From contig CM054060.1 of the NCBI GenBank assembly GCA_028641055.1, positions 61,347,371 through 61,411,370 on the forward strand: a stretch of DNA of 64,000 nt, given 5' to 3'. Position 1 is the stretch's first letter, and each line of letters starts with the position of its first letter. Shown here in pieces: positions 20,773-32,978 of this stretch. Below the pieces are notes generated by a model that worked only from the letters and a program-made list of their open reading frames with translations, ran no database searches and was not told the origin of the DNA. The translations under genes and the position numbers were made by a program. The stretch is from Alopecurus myosuroides. Lineage: Eukaryota > Streptophyta > Magnoliopsida > Poales > Poaceae.

Positions 20773-22675
20773 TGATACGTCTCCAACGTATCTATAATTT
20801 TTGATGTTCCATGTTGATTATGCCAATTGCGACATGTTCTTTTCCTTCTTTATAGCATTTTTACACGTTTTCTGGGACTAACCTATTAACAAGATGCCAA
20901 GTGCCAGTTCCCTGTTTTCTGTTGTTTTTTATTTCATAAAAGTTGTTCCGGAAATATTCTCGGAATTGGAAAATTCGTAGCCCGGAAGTCTTAGAATTTC
21001 CGAAGGTTCCACGGAGTCCCGAAGAGACCCAGAGGCGGGCCTTAGGGGGCCCAAACCATAGGGCGGTGCCCCCCCTTGGCCGCGCCGGGGGGTGGTGTGG
21101 GGCCCCGAGAGCTCCACCACCTTTGCCCTTTCGCTTATTTGTATTCCCCCGATGCATAAACCCTAGGAGAGTCGACCTTTTTCACAAAATACATATGTAG
21201 CTCCGCCAACGCCGCTGACAAGTTTCGGGGGACAGATCTCTGTTCTGGCACCCTGCCGGGACGGGGAAGTGCCCCCGGAAGCCGTGTCCATCGACTCCAT
21301 AGCTGTTGCTGTCTCCTATGATGAGGAGGGAGTAGTTCTCCCCTGAGGCTGAGTGCTCTACCGGTAGCTATGTGTTTCATCTCTCTCTCCCATGGTGTGA
21401 TTTATATGTGACCGTGAGCTTTGTAATCTAGTTGAATTCGTAGATATTATTCTTCATCTATTATGCTACTCAAGTGGTTTTTGTTATGAGATCTTCGTAA
21501 ACACTTTGATCACGGTGTAAAGGTGACAGTGTGTGCACCATGTGGTTTAGCATTATATTTTTATTTTGTGTTGGATAACCCTATGAAATTGTGGTGTTTG
21601 CGTGGAACCATCTGGGTCCCATGGTGATAGCGTGGGGGTTACTTAGTTGGGTAAGTGCTTACTCTGAGGAGTGTTTTTAAAGCCCTACGCATGGATTGGT
21701 GTTGTTATTCGGCCGGAGAGTGGTTTGGAGTAGCATAGTGAAGAGATGGTATTTATTAATTCAATTATGTTTTGATTGTTGAGAATGTCCACTAGTGAAA
21801 GTAGGATCCCTAGGCCTTATTTCCAAGCATTAAAACACCATTTTCCGCCTGTTCAGCTACATGTTTGCTTGCTGCCACATTTATTTCAGATTGCTATTAT
21901 CACTTATAACCATCCATATTACTCGCATTTCACTATCTCTTCGCCGAACTAGAGCATCTATGTACCTGACAAGTATATTGGGTGTGATGGGAACACAAGA
22001 GACTTCTTGTATCTTAATTGTAGGGTTTCTTGAGAGAGATATCTTTGACCTCTACCTCTGTGAGTTCTATAAACCTTGGGTGATCCACTTAAGGGAAACT
22101 TGTTGTTGTTCTACAAACCTCTGCATTTGGAGGCCCAACAATGTCTACAACAATAGAAGCGTGCGTAGACATCATAATGCCCGCACTAAATATCATAGTA
22201 GTCATCATGTCATGAATGTGCACTACGGTGCAACCTCTATTTGTCAATTTCCCAGCTGTAATTTGTTCACCCAGCATGCTATATTTTATGAAGAGACACC
22301 ACTATTGAACCTATGAACCCCGGTCCATTTTCCTACACTGTTAAACAAACCACTACAATTCTCTGTTTTCTTTACTTACTGCAAGAATGCACCATTTTCC
22401 GCACTATATGTCTAATCTTTGTTTTCAGCAAGACCGGTGAGATTGACAACCTCACTGTACCGTTGAGACAAAGTATTTTGGTTGTGTTGTGTGCAGGTTC
22501 CGCGTTGTTGCTGACACCGGTGAGGCGCCATCACCACCGTCAGTGGCATCAAACTTCCGAAGATCCTCTTTCTCCCACTGGATTTATAACCTTGCTTCTT
22601 AACTGAGGGAAATTCTTACCGCTGTACTCATCACACCCTCCTCTTGGGGTTCCCAACACGCCATCACAAGCAACA
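20773..22675 (+). repeat. First array LTR, mosaic
   Basis: Starts TGATACGTCTCCAACGTATC. The first 400 bp resemble the LTRs at 38039 and 57533-59101. From about 21190 to 22174 it follows the outer-element LTR type and ends exactly at that type's terminus GTAGACATCA. From 22175 (TAATGCCCGCACTAAAT) it is again like the LTR at 38039. A nested LTR later fused by recombination explains this best. Confidence 0.65.
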
Positions 22676-22683
22676 AGAATTTC

Positions 22684-22869
22684 TGGCACCGTTGCCGGGG
22701 ACTTAAAATTCATCATCATCAAGAAGTCTCCCCGTCAAGGCACCATCAAGGCGTAGCAAAGAATTTCTGGCGCCGTTGACGGGGAACAAAACATACATAC
22801 ATAATAAGACTTCCTCCCACAACGGTCGCCATCCATAGCAGCAAGAATTTATGGCGCCGTTGCCGGGGA
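22684..22869 (+). repeat. Triplicated tRNA-Asp primer-binding site
   Basis: Three primer-binding-site copies at 22684-22701 (one mismatch), 22768-22785 (one mismatch) and 22852-22869 (perfect TGGCGCCGTTGCCGGGGA) are spaced exactly 84 bp apart. Each is preceded by an LTR-end-like word of the type GCAACAAGAATTTC, so the repeated unit seems to contain the last bases of the LTR plus the primer site. Confidence 0.85.
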
Positions 22870-23038
22870 GAAAGAAGTCTTCTGGCAAGGGGAGTCTCTC
22901 GCTCTCAACCTCTTTATTTTATTTTTATTGTCTTGTTTTTATTTTTTGTCTTGTCTTGCTTCTTTATATCAAAAACACGCACAAAAAATTAGTTTACTTT
23001 ATAGCTGTTATTTATTTTCTTGCTTTTATTTTGCTAGA

Positions 23039-23765
23039 ATGAGTATTCCTGAAGTTGAGGTTCGTTCTTTTAGGCAACAGGGGGAAGAGAGTTTAAAAGA
23101 TGCTTGGTATAGATTAAACGATGCTCATAATAGGTGAACAAAAAAATATTCTACCTTGGTACTCCTGAGGAATTTTTATGTTGGTATTACTAGCTGGTAT
23201 AGGTATGTGTTAGATACTCTTACGGGTGGAAATTTTATAGGAACTCCTGCCTTGGAAGCCTGCAATTGGATTGAAAGTTTGGTAGGACCGCCCCCCCCCC
23301 CCCACTATAACTGTTAAAACCGAGACCACTTTGGAGGATGTTATTAATAAACTAAACTCTTTGGAAATGAACCTACCAATTTTCCTTGATAATGCTAGCA
23401 AAGTTAATGAATCAATATTAACTATTGGTAAAAGAATCACTGCTCTAGAAGCTGGCAACACTCATGATGATCAAAATTCTAGGATTGGTAAACTAGAGGA
23501 GGCTATGGGAACTTTAAGCTCAACGTTTTCATCTCTTAAATTCAAAAGGTAGAAAGCCTTTGTGGGAAAAGAGCAAAGATTCATGTATGTTCCCAAGATA
23601 ACTAAACCCAAATCTCAATATGTGCTGAAAATTGCTAAAACAATTAATGAAACTAAGAGTGACCTTCATGTTGAATCTTCAGAAACTCCTAGAGTGCCTA
23701 TTTCTGCAAATAATGATTTATAGGAATTTATAGATGTTGATGCTTCCTCACTTGAAAATACTTGA
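23039..23765 (+). pseudogene. Shortened gag-like ORF of the array element
   Basis: Starts MSIPEVEVRSFRQQGEESLK and continues DAWYRLNDAHNR to a TGA at 23135-23137. The frame goes on with KKYSTLVLLRNFYVGI, a pattern like the core of the retrotransposon gag domain. A C-homopolymer near 23289-23303 causes a frame change. It resumes with EDVINKLNSLEMNLPIFLD and, after more stops, ends with ASSLENT at 23765. The gag-protease ORF at 42004 also ends with ASSLENT, so this looks like an internally deleted relative that lost the protease. It has no coding value now. Confidence 0.65.
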
Positions 23766-26283
23766 GTTGCTTTCTATGCCTAGCTGAAAGGCATTAAAGA
23801 AAAGCGCTACCGGGAGACAACCCGTTTTATTTCTCCGTTTTCAACCTGTTTTCCGTCGTTTATTTTTGTTTTCTTTGAACCTGGGTGTTGTATATTTCCT
23901 TAGCAACCCCGATGTATCTTTTCTCTTGTGTCTTTGTTGATCCAAGTAAAGCCTCTAGTGGAAAGTTGAGACTATATTTCGGATTTCTGCGCAGGAAACA
24001 GATTTCTGGTGTCCACTGTTAAATTCGTATAAAATCACAGAAAATTCAAAATGACCTGAGTTTTTTTGTGCGTAATCCTGGGCTATATACGCAACTTTTC
24101 TTAGCTGAAAACTTTTTTATTTGAGCAACAGACAATTTTCTAAAAAAATCATCTTTACCTGCTGTCCTGTTTTGACAGATTTCTGCCAATAATTGTATTT
24201 GCATCTTAATCTCTTTCTTTTGGTATTCTTTTGAGAAAAAGAGTTTTAAAAGAAGTTGTGACAGTAGATAATGTGTTTATGAGTGTTAGTCTTGTGTTGA
24301 AACTGAATCATGTGAATTTATTATTTCGATTGCACTAACGTTGCTAATGAAGATTGTGAGAAGTTTGGTGTGAAGGAAGTTTTCAAGGGTCAAGAGAAGA
24401 GCATGATATGACGTGATCAAGAAGAGTGAAGAGTCTAAGCTTGGGGATGCCCCGGAGGTACATCCCAAGAAATTCCAAGAAGACTCAAGCGTCTAAGCTT
24501 GGGGATGCCTTGGGCATCCCCTTCTTCATCGACAAATTATTAGGTCACTTCTAGTGAAACTATATTTTTATTCGGTCACATCTTATGTGCTTTACTTGGA
24601 GCGTCTTTTATTTTTTCTTTAAGTTTGTCTTTATTTTTTCAATAAACTTGGTTGGACCCCAGCATTCTTTTATTGGAGAGTGACACGCTCGGTTTTTCAT
24701 GGGAATACTTTGTATTCTTAATCTTTGTCTGGCTACTGCATTTATTTAGCTCCTGTTTTGCATTCATCTCTTATTCAGAGCTGTTAGTAATCTCTATTTT
24801 TCATTGCTATACGCTTAGAGAGAGTTTTTGTTGTCTCATATATGTTCTTTGTTGGGAATATAAATTCTTATGTGATAGGTTGTATGGTGAAAAAATCCGC
24901 ATGGTCTTGTAGATCACTAAACTGCTTCACTTGAATCACTGTTGTTGTTTTGAGATATTAATTTTCTTAATGGATAAACGGGAAGGACTAGTAAGTATAA
25001 AATTTTAATGGTTGGTCTAAGAAACTTGAAACTGTGCCACACTTAAATTACCATCTGATAGAAACAATGGTATATGATTGCTACGAGTGATACATTTCTG
25101 ACCGGCCTTTTGTTACGCGCTACGGTCAGGGTAGCTAACAGTGACTTGTCACTGCCACGGACCCTCTTGGAATGATTTGTATTGTGCCTTGTAAAGATGA
25201 TTTGCTTGCTTCAACCTTTTAACTCATGAGTCTATGTTGCGGTTCCTGACACTTCCACCATCCATATTTGCTAGCCTCTTCGGTACTGTGCATTGCCCTT
25301 TCTCACATTGAGAGTTGGTGCAAACTTCGCCAGTGCATCCAAATCCTGTGGGAGGACTTTGTTCTCCTACACATAAGCTCATATATTCTTCCTCAAAACT
25401 GCCACCATACCTACCTATCATGGCATTTCCATAGCCATTTCGAGATATATTGCTGCACAACATCCACCTCCGTTATGTTACTTGATGATGAGCTTCATGG
25501 TTATTTATGCATACTGCTACACTGGCAGGATCATGAAGTTGGATACATCAGAGATATTCCATTATGATTTATGAGTACTAAAAGTGTGATGATTCATTGT
25601 AATATAGGATGTGGCCCCTACCGGTGAGGATATATAAAAAATGAAAAAGCCCAAAAAAAAGGGGGGGCAAAGAGAGAATAAAGAGAGAGGGGGCGCATCA
25701 CTATCCTTTATACCACATTTGTGCTTCATGTGTAGCACCAATACTTCAGTTTGGAGAAAGTTTTCATATTATCATTCATTCATAACTATGTGGGAAAATT
25801 TACATTATAGAACGTGGCTTGTATATTCCAATGATGAGCCTCCTCAAATGAGCTCTAGGTCTTCATGAGAAAGCAAGTTGGATGCACCCCCCACTAGTTC
25901 CATTGGAGAGTTTTCATACACTTATAGCTCTATGTGCATCCGTTGTGTGGCAATCCCTACTCCTTGCATAGCTTCGGTTGTAAGACTTTCTCTTGTCTAA
26001 TGATCACTTTCAGCTTTGTGAGCCTTTCTTCCATTGACCTTCCAAGCCCCCCCCCCATAATGTTATCTTTGCCATAATATCCCGGTGCCAGGGACCAACG
26101 CAGAAGACTTGCTTGTTTTTAGTGTGCAAATAGTTTAAAATTCAAGCATTGCATCATGTGGAAAGCTTGACATGATCCTAAGAGGGGATGTGAAGATCGT
26201 TTGACGTGCATGATATTGTTGTTCTTGAAAGCTTAAATCATGTCTAATAAACTTTGCACGGTTGATAGTATTTTAGTATAGAT
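23766..26283 (+). other. Noncoding 3' half of the array element
   Basis: Contains the shared module (CCTAGCTGAAAGGCATTAAA near 23779 through ATAAACTTGGTTGG near 24642) and then about 1.6 kb of AT-rich sequence without genes. Two small hairpins lie at 25099-25128 (TGACCG...CGGTCA) and 25139-25154 (CAGTGAC-TT-GTCACTG). A C-run is at about 26046-26056. The region is interrupted at 26283 by the LARD insertion and resumes at 37827. Confidence 0.55.
26279..26283 (+). repeat. Left target duplication TAGAT of the LARD
   Basis: TAGAT precedes the LTR at 26284 and recurs at 37822-37826. Confidence 0.9.
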
Positions 26284-29200
26284 GGTAGCGTTCCCACATT
26301 TAAATAATGTAGGACACCTGTGTTATTGTGCTAGTTCCTGGATCAATTGCTAGCACCACAGTACAAAATGAAATATCATGCAAATGCATCAAATTCTATT
26401 ACATCGCATGATCTAGTCTTTACAAAATAGGATTACAACTTGCATAGTCTTAGAAGACTAGCAGAAAACAAAGAAATACAGCGGAAAACATTGTACAACA
26501 TTGAGCCCATCTTCTTCATGTGCCACAGGCAAAACATGTTGGCGATAGTCTCGAGATCCTAAACGAAATCCTCACTCGTCTTGAGAAAATATCTGCAATA
26601 TGGAATATGCATCCACAAGGGAGTCAATACAATTTAATGTATTGGCAAGTAACACTATGGTGGATATAAATGGCAAGACTAATACTACATGCTTATTTGG
26701 CTGAGTGGAGTTTTGGCTAAGTTTTTCATAAAGCCAGTTTTCTCCTATCTCTTTTGTAAAACAAACTTTTCTTTTCAAATGGGTGGCAACATTGGATTAA
26801 GATCCAAGCACCACAATACTGTTCACTTGGTCAAAATTTTACTTATTGAAATTGGTGATGAGATTCTTCCGTCATTCCTTGTCCAGTTGCTCATAGTTGT
26901 CCATAACCGGGGACACGGCTAAGATCTTAGTTTGTTGACTCTGCAGAGTTTGTGCACTTTCACCTTCAGACTTAGATCATGCCAAACATCCTATACACCC
27001 TGAGTGCATTAAGGAAAGGAGAAGATTGAGACGAGATCTTTCAGAAGAAATTCCACCACCGTTTGGCTTACCCGTGCCACCTATAATTATGCTACATCTG
27101 CTGGTAAGCCTAGTGAGTTCATTCAACTTAATTGATCAAGACAGAGCCCATATGACTAAAGGCTGCACGGGAAGCTACTAGATTTAGAGGGACATAGTAA
27201 TCTCTTTGTTCCTGGGTGGCCATCCTCAAGTGACAACCTCAAGTGGAATAACCCTTAGTCAAGGGCCCTGAGGCAACACTCAACATAAACCAGTCTTACC
27301 ACTTCCACCCAGGTGGTTCATTCATTGGTTATACTTAGAGTTTTTCCTCAACATCTAGTAAAACAAATTTTGTAGCATGGCAAAGCATCTAAAAGTACCA
27401 AGGCATCAAAATAACAAGGTATAAGGATGGCTACACACTACTAGGATATAGCATAGCATAATATAACTTACTAAAATTTCCTATCATGCATACTACTAAA
27501 AATCAACTAATGCATATAGAAAATAATGGGTAGTTGATGGTGTGTTACTTGCCTTGTTGAAGTTGGTGAAGATATCACACTCTCTTCACAAAATATCGTT
27601 GCTCTCCGTACAATCTATTCATTGACAACACAAAAACCAAATAAACAAGCATCCTAACAAACAAACATACAAGTGTAGAAAACATACAGAGCAACTAACG
27701 TATCAAAAGGGGTTTAACCAAGTTGGTTAGGACAAGGTCTAGGTTTGAGTTGAAAAATTCATTCTCTAACGGTCTCATACTTGGTAAGGAAATTCCAATG
27801 GTTTACTTGGGAAGGGCTAGGTTGAGCTTGATGTGATCTAACTTTATTATAACCATACTTGTCAAGGAAGTTCCAAGAGTTCACTTAGAATAAACATATT
27901 ACTTCTTCAACTAAAGTAATACATGCAAACACTTGGTCATATTCACCTTCAAAAATATTTGAGTGACTATGTTAGTATTTTCCATTGTGGTTAGGGTAGG
28001 TCTACTAACTTCATCATCCAAGGGAAAATATTACTAAGTCTTGGGTTTTCCATTTGGGTCAATGGTTGGACAAAAATAACTTGTTATTCTTCAACTTGTA
28101 TGGATTGCTTCTAGACCTCATGTGATTGCCTTCTTGAAGATCATCTTCATGCTTCTATTGTAGTCTTGTTCCTTGGATGGATTCTTCTCTTGGTCTTGAT
28201 AAATTCTTCATGGCTTTAATTCACTAATTGGTTTGGGTATGGGATGGGGACAAATACCACTAAGTCAAATTGGAAAGAAAATAAGAAGAAAGATAGAAAG
28301 AGAGAGGGAGATGTTTTCTTCTAAATTTCTTCACACTTGTTATTCTTGAGTTTTCTTCTAGGTGTGGAGTACAAGTCTTTTCTTCAAAACTTCTTCATTG
28401 ATCTTCCTTGTATCTCTTCATGTTTCCACTAAGTTGAGAATGAAGTTTTCTTCTTGTGCTTGTGTCTTGATCTCCATTTTGCTAACTTGATGATTTCTTG
28501 AAGCAAGAATAGGGGAATGGAGAAGTAGATAGAAAGCAAAGGTACTAGGGTCTAGGGTTTACCACTTGGTCTTGTATGTGATTTACACATACTATATACT
28601 TGGTCTTGGCTCCAAAATATCCATAACAACAAAGGTAAACAATGATAGAAACAACTCTAATACTTAACCAACTAGGTGGACTACTATGATGGAAGTTTGG
28701 CTAAAATTACATGGTAATGGTCCAAGAGTGTCCAAAATGGTTGGGCAAGGTTGTTTCTGGCCCAAGGTTATCAAATGGAGCAATTTTGCAAAAGAAACTA
28801 TATTGAAAATATTTATAGAAATTAATCTATGTCAAAAATACTCAAATAGACAACTTAATTCTAAATTCAATTTTAATTTGTTAAAATATTATTTTGGGAC
28901 AGAGGATATGAAAGTACACATCCTAAGGTTTCCAATTATATTTTATTTACAATTTTTGGATTTGTAGAATTTGAATTATGCCAAATTTCATCAAACAAGC
29001 ATATTTAAAATTGAACAATTTTAAGTTTGTCAAATTTGAATTTGGCCAGTGCCAAAAGTTTCTAGATGTCAAGGGCTTTTCAAAAAGTCCAAGATTGCTA
29101 AAATTGGCCAAGTGGTTGAAAAGATATGATGTTTCTAAGTTCTAGGGACTAATCTGCAAAATCTAATTTTCATTTTCTATTCTGGAAGAAAAACAGAAAA

Positions 29201-31131
29201 TGGGTTGTTATTTGCTGTGCTGGGCGACAGATAACAGCTGGGCCTGGGCCGGTTATGCGCTGCTCGAGCGGCAAATAAGGAACTTAACGCGCGCTGACTG
29301 GGCAGACAGGTGGCGCTACGCTACTGGCCCGTACCGGTTCGTTAAGTGATCTAACAGGGGCCATAGGATCCAGATCTAACGGCCGAGGTTCAAAGAAACT
29401 CACTGGACGGCGGGATCTCGCCGGGAAATGGCTGTGCGGTGGCCGGCGTTCACGGCGTGGACGGCGGCGACGCTCCAGTGGCTTCCGAGGCTAGGTGAGG
29501 GCACCGGGAGGCTCGGTGAAGCACGACGGAAACGATGGTGAGCACGAGAAGGCTCCACGGGCTCAAAAACAATGGCGGCGAGGAGATCCCGAGATGGCCG
29601 TGCGGGTTACGGCTCCGGCGAGCTCCCAGCTCACGGAAACGATGGTGAGCACGAGAAGGCTCCACGGGCTCAAAAACAATGGCGGCGAGGAGATCCCGAG
29701 ATGGCCGTGCGGGTTACGGCTCCGGCGAGCTCCCAGCTCGTCTTTTGCTGCGAGAGAAATTGAGAGAAAGGGCTGATAAGAAGAGCCAGACAGGGGGAAT
29801 CGAATGGACCAAAAAGGGGCGACAATCTCTTCCTACCTTCGTCGGAATCGAGCAAACACGGCGGCGGAAGTTTCTGTCTCCGGCGAGCTATTGCGGTGGT
29901 CTACGGGCATAAAAAGGAGAGGGAGGAGAGGGGAAATGGAGAGGAGGGAGGGGGCTTTAACGGGGAGGAAATGGGGCATCAAATGGGGCCTTCATTCGGG
30001 CGTAATCACGGCGAGGAATCAATGGCCGAAACGGCCGTTTCCTTCCATAACAGAGATTGAAGACGATGATGTCATCATGACGTCATCAAAAAAATTCTTT
30101 TATTCCTGTTTAATTGTTTTAATTATATCTTCTGTTTTATAAATCTAGTTAACATGAAACAAATTTCTAAATTCCTAAAATTTCAATTGCTTTCCAACAA
30201 TATCATTTTTGAAAACAAAACAACATATTTTATTTTTGAATTTTGGAAATTTGAAATAATTCCTTAATAGTCTCTTAATGTGATTTTTAATTTAAAATTT
30301 TATAAAACATAGTTATTGGCCAATTAAAATTTCAGTGGTATTATAAATGTTGAAAACATATTTTTGAAAGTCATTTAATCTTGTTTTCACAATTTTATGT
30401 TTTGAAAAATAAATAAAACACTAATAATACTTTAAGGCCATTTTTTAAAATTTAGTAAATAATAAATTGATGTTATTGTCTAAATAAAATTTCAGAGACA
30501 TTTTACATGTCATATATTATCTTTGGAGAGACATTTTAAAACTATTTTCACATTTTATAATTTTAGGACATGAAGGATTTACTAATAGTAACTTAATGTT
30601 ATTTAATTAGTTCATATCAATTAATTAATATTGTTGATCAATAAATTTTAGAATAAAACCACAAGTCATGATATTGTTTTCAAAACCTTTTTTATGTTAT
30701 TTTCCAAACAATGCATTTTATTTTCACACCTTCATGTTTAAAACTTGGAATAACAACTAAAAGTTATTACTAACAATTTTATTCTCATCAAATACCTTTG
30801 GGGCTTAGAACTTTATTAAGGGTTATAAATCTTTGATTTTTGTTGCCCTAAAATATCTTCAAAGTAATATTGGAGTTGTAAATATTTTGGGTAAAGGTTT
30901 GTTGATAAAAACATATTCCCTTTATATAAAGAAAATTATTTTTTTGAATGGGATTTTAGGGTTTATGGAATAGAGGTATAATTGGGTTGGTAAAATTCAA
31001 TTTCATTGAATGTGTATTGTTTACTTTTGTTTCTTGCTTCTCATTTGGTTTTTGGTGACTTGCATAACATGAAAACAAAAAGTTTCAAATTTTTGTGATT
31101 TTTGAGTTTTCCAAAAATCAGGGATGTTACA
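26284..31131 (-). repeat. 3' LTR of the LARD
   Basis: The terminal base at 26284 is G where the other LTR has T. Otherwise it starts (minus strand) TGTAACATCCCTGATTTTTG and ends GGGAACGCTAC. Short open frames in it, including those over the 107-bp repeats, are not genes of the element. Confidence 0.92.
29527..29740. repeat. 107-bp tandem duplication inside the LARD 3' LTR
   Basis: Two adjacent copies, 29527-29633 and 29634-29740, both start CGGAAACGATGGTGAGCACG. The other LTR has the same pair at about 36222-36435, so the duplication existed before this insertion. Confidence 0.9.
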
Positions 31132-32978
31132 GACTACCACCCTTAAAAGAAATCTCGTCCCGAGATTTGGGAAGACTGGAAAGAAAGATTTGGGTAACTG
31201 GATTCCAAAACAACTGGGTGGGCTACCACCCTTAAAAGAAGCTTTGGTGGGCAGTCTATTTTCATTAGATTTGAGTGTAGATTGATTTGAGATTGGCTTG
31301 AATAGAACTTTCCTTCGCGGTAGAGCTGTAGACCAACATAGGCATGTTGTACTACCTTTGACACTGAGGGGTCACTCTTTGGGTCAATCAAAAGCCTTTG
31401 GTTCACTCTCAACTTGGTCTTTTGATGTCCTTGGAAATCTTCCATCTTGTTATTGTCATCCTTGAAAGGCAAACACCATGCTATTTCTAACGAAACTCTC
31501 ATGGTAGGCAAAAGTCTTCCATTTGTTTGATAGCTCCAAGGTTGGCTTGATCCTCATCGAAAATAGTACGTTTTCACTAACATAGGGTCATTATTGTATT
31601 CTACCATTCTATGGTTTAGGCTTAACATCGTCGTCTCTCTAATAGGTATGTCACTCACATTTAACATTCCTCATAGCAAAAGTAAATAATGTGAGTAGTC
31701 ACCATGGGGGCCAATCCATGTTGCACTCGATTATTACCTTGTACTTGTATTGATGAATCTTGTTTAATAAAACTAGGTCACTTCACTTGTCCAACAGAAA
31801 GTTTCCAATCTGAAAGACAAACTTGAGCTAACTATCATTTCTCAACTAGTGGGTCGCGTAAAACTCCTATGTAACACAAATTGGATAGTTGTGTTTCTTC
31901 ATTATTTCTTCTCTTGGTGTAGTTGGCTCTGAAATCTTCATAGCTAATGCAACTTTGAGTCCACTTGTATATCTTATCTTGTTGATTGGCTTGCTGCTCC
32001 TTATGATGTAGTTGGCATTGATCATGGATGTGATTGTTCCTCACACAAAAGGATCTTGAAAATCTGTGACATTCCTCAATTGTATGGCTTGTGTCTCTAT
32101 AGAGAACTAGTCTTGACATTCTTGGGTGAAAGGTTTGTTGTTGCACTTCATATGGTAGATCTCTATGGTTGGTAGATGGGTATGGGCTTTGATTTGGCTT
32201 AGCATGGATGAGTAGAGATAAAAATTAAATCTACAGAAAAATCTACCCAACACAACAGATCAAGGAAACTCATCTTGCAATCAACACATAACAAACATAT
32301 AGCAACACATTCATCACACCAAACATCAAGGTTTTTATAAAACAACTAATATTGTCATACCACACTCATTGGTATGATCAATACACTAACACGTTAACGT
32401 TGTTCTAACAAAGAAACTAGATTGGTGGTCTCATCTATATCTTCTTGAGCTTTTTTTCATATTCTTCTCTCCATGTCTTGAGGTGTTCTTGATTGTTGGG
32501 AAGTCTATGTTTTTCTTCAAATTCTTCAAAAATCTTGAGTGTAGGGCTTCATGTGGTGAAAATACTCCTTGCACTTCTTGGTATGGTCATCAACAATCTT
32601 GCCTTGATGGTATTCAAGAAGTAGGACATCTAGAAATTTGTGAAGGTGAATAGTAGATGAGAGGATATGAGAAAGATTAAGATGATTGTTTTGTTTCTAG
32701 AAAGTTTGAACATAGAAAGTTTTCAATCCTAGGGTGATCAAGGGGTTATTAACAACTTGTTGCAAATTGGATATTCACTATAGTGAGAGATACTGGCACC
32801 CGCTAGCCAATCAGGGAACGGTCTCGTGTCCGTGGACACGTAAAGTTGTCTGGGCCGCTTCATCTCACTATGCCGCTAGGATCCAAAATACTCTAAGGAG
32901 ATAATAAGATGATAAAAAATGGCTTCCAAACCTAAGGGTCTCGAATTCTACAGGCAACACAATGCTCTGATACCATTT
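31132..32978 (-). other. Short internal domain of the LARD
   Basis: No intact gag, protease or polymerase is present. A minus-strand frame at 31835-32146 contains YRDTSHTIEECHRFSRSF, faintly like the (Y/C)H-x(3)-GHTTEEC zinc-finger-like motif in some gypsy gag tails. This may be a relic but is not secure. The frame at 31143-31511 matches nothing I know. The primer-binding site is at 32964-32975 and the polypurine-like tract at 31132-31152. Confidence 0.7.

Noticed and set aside
12966..22174. A simple plus-strand element using the LTRs at 12966 and 20773-22174 as its pair
   Set aside because: The flanking five bases differ (CTCAC versus TAATG), whereas the LTR ending at 61119 is followed by CTCAC and shares more sequence details with the LTR at 12966.
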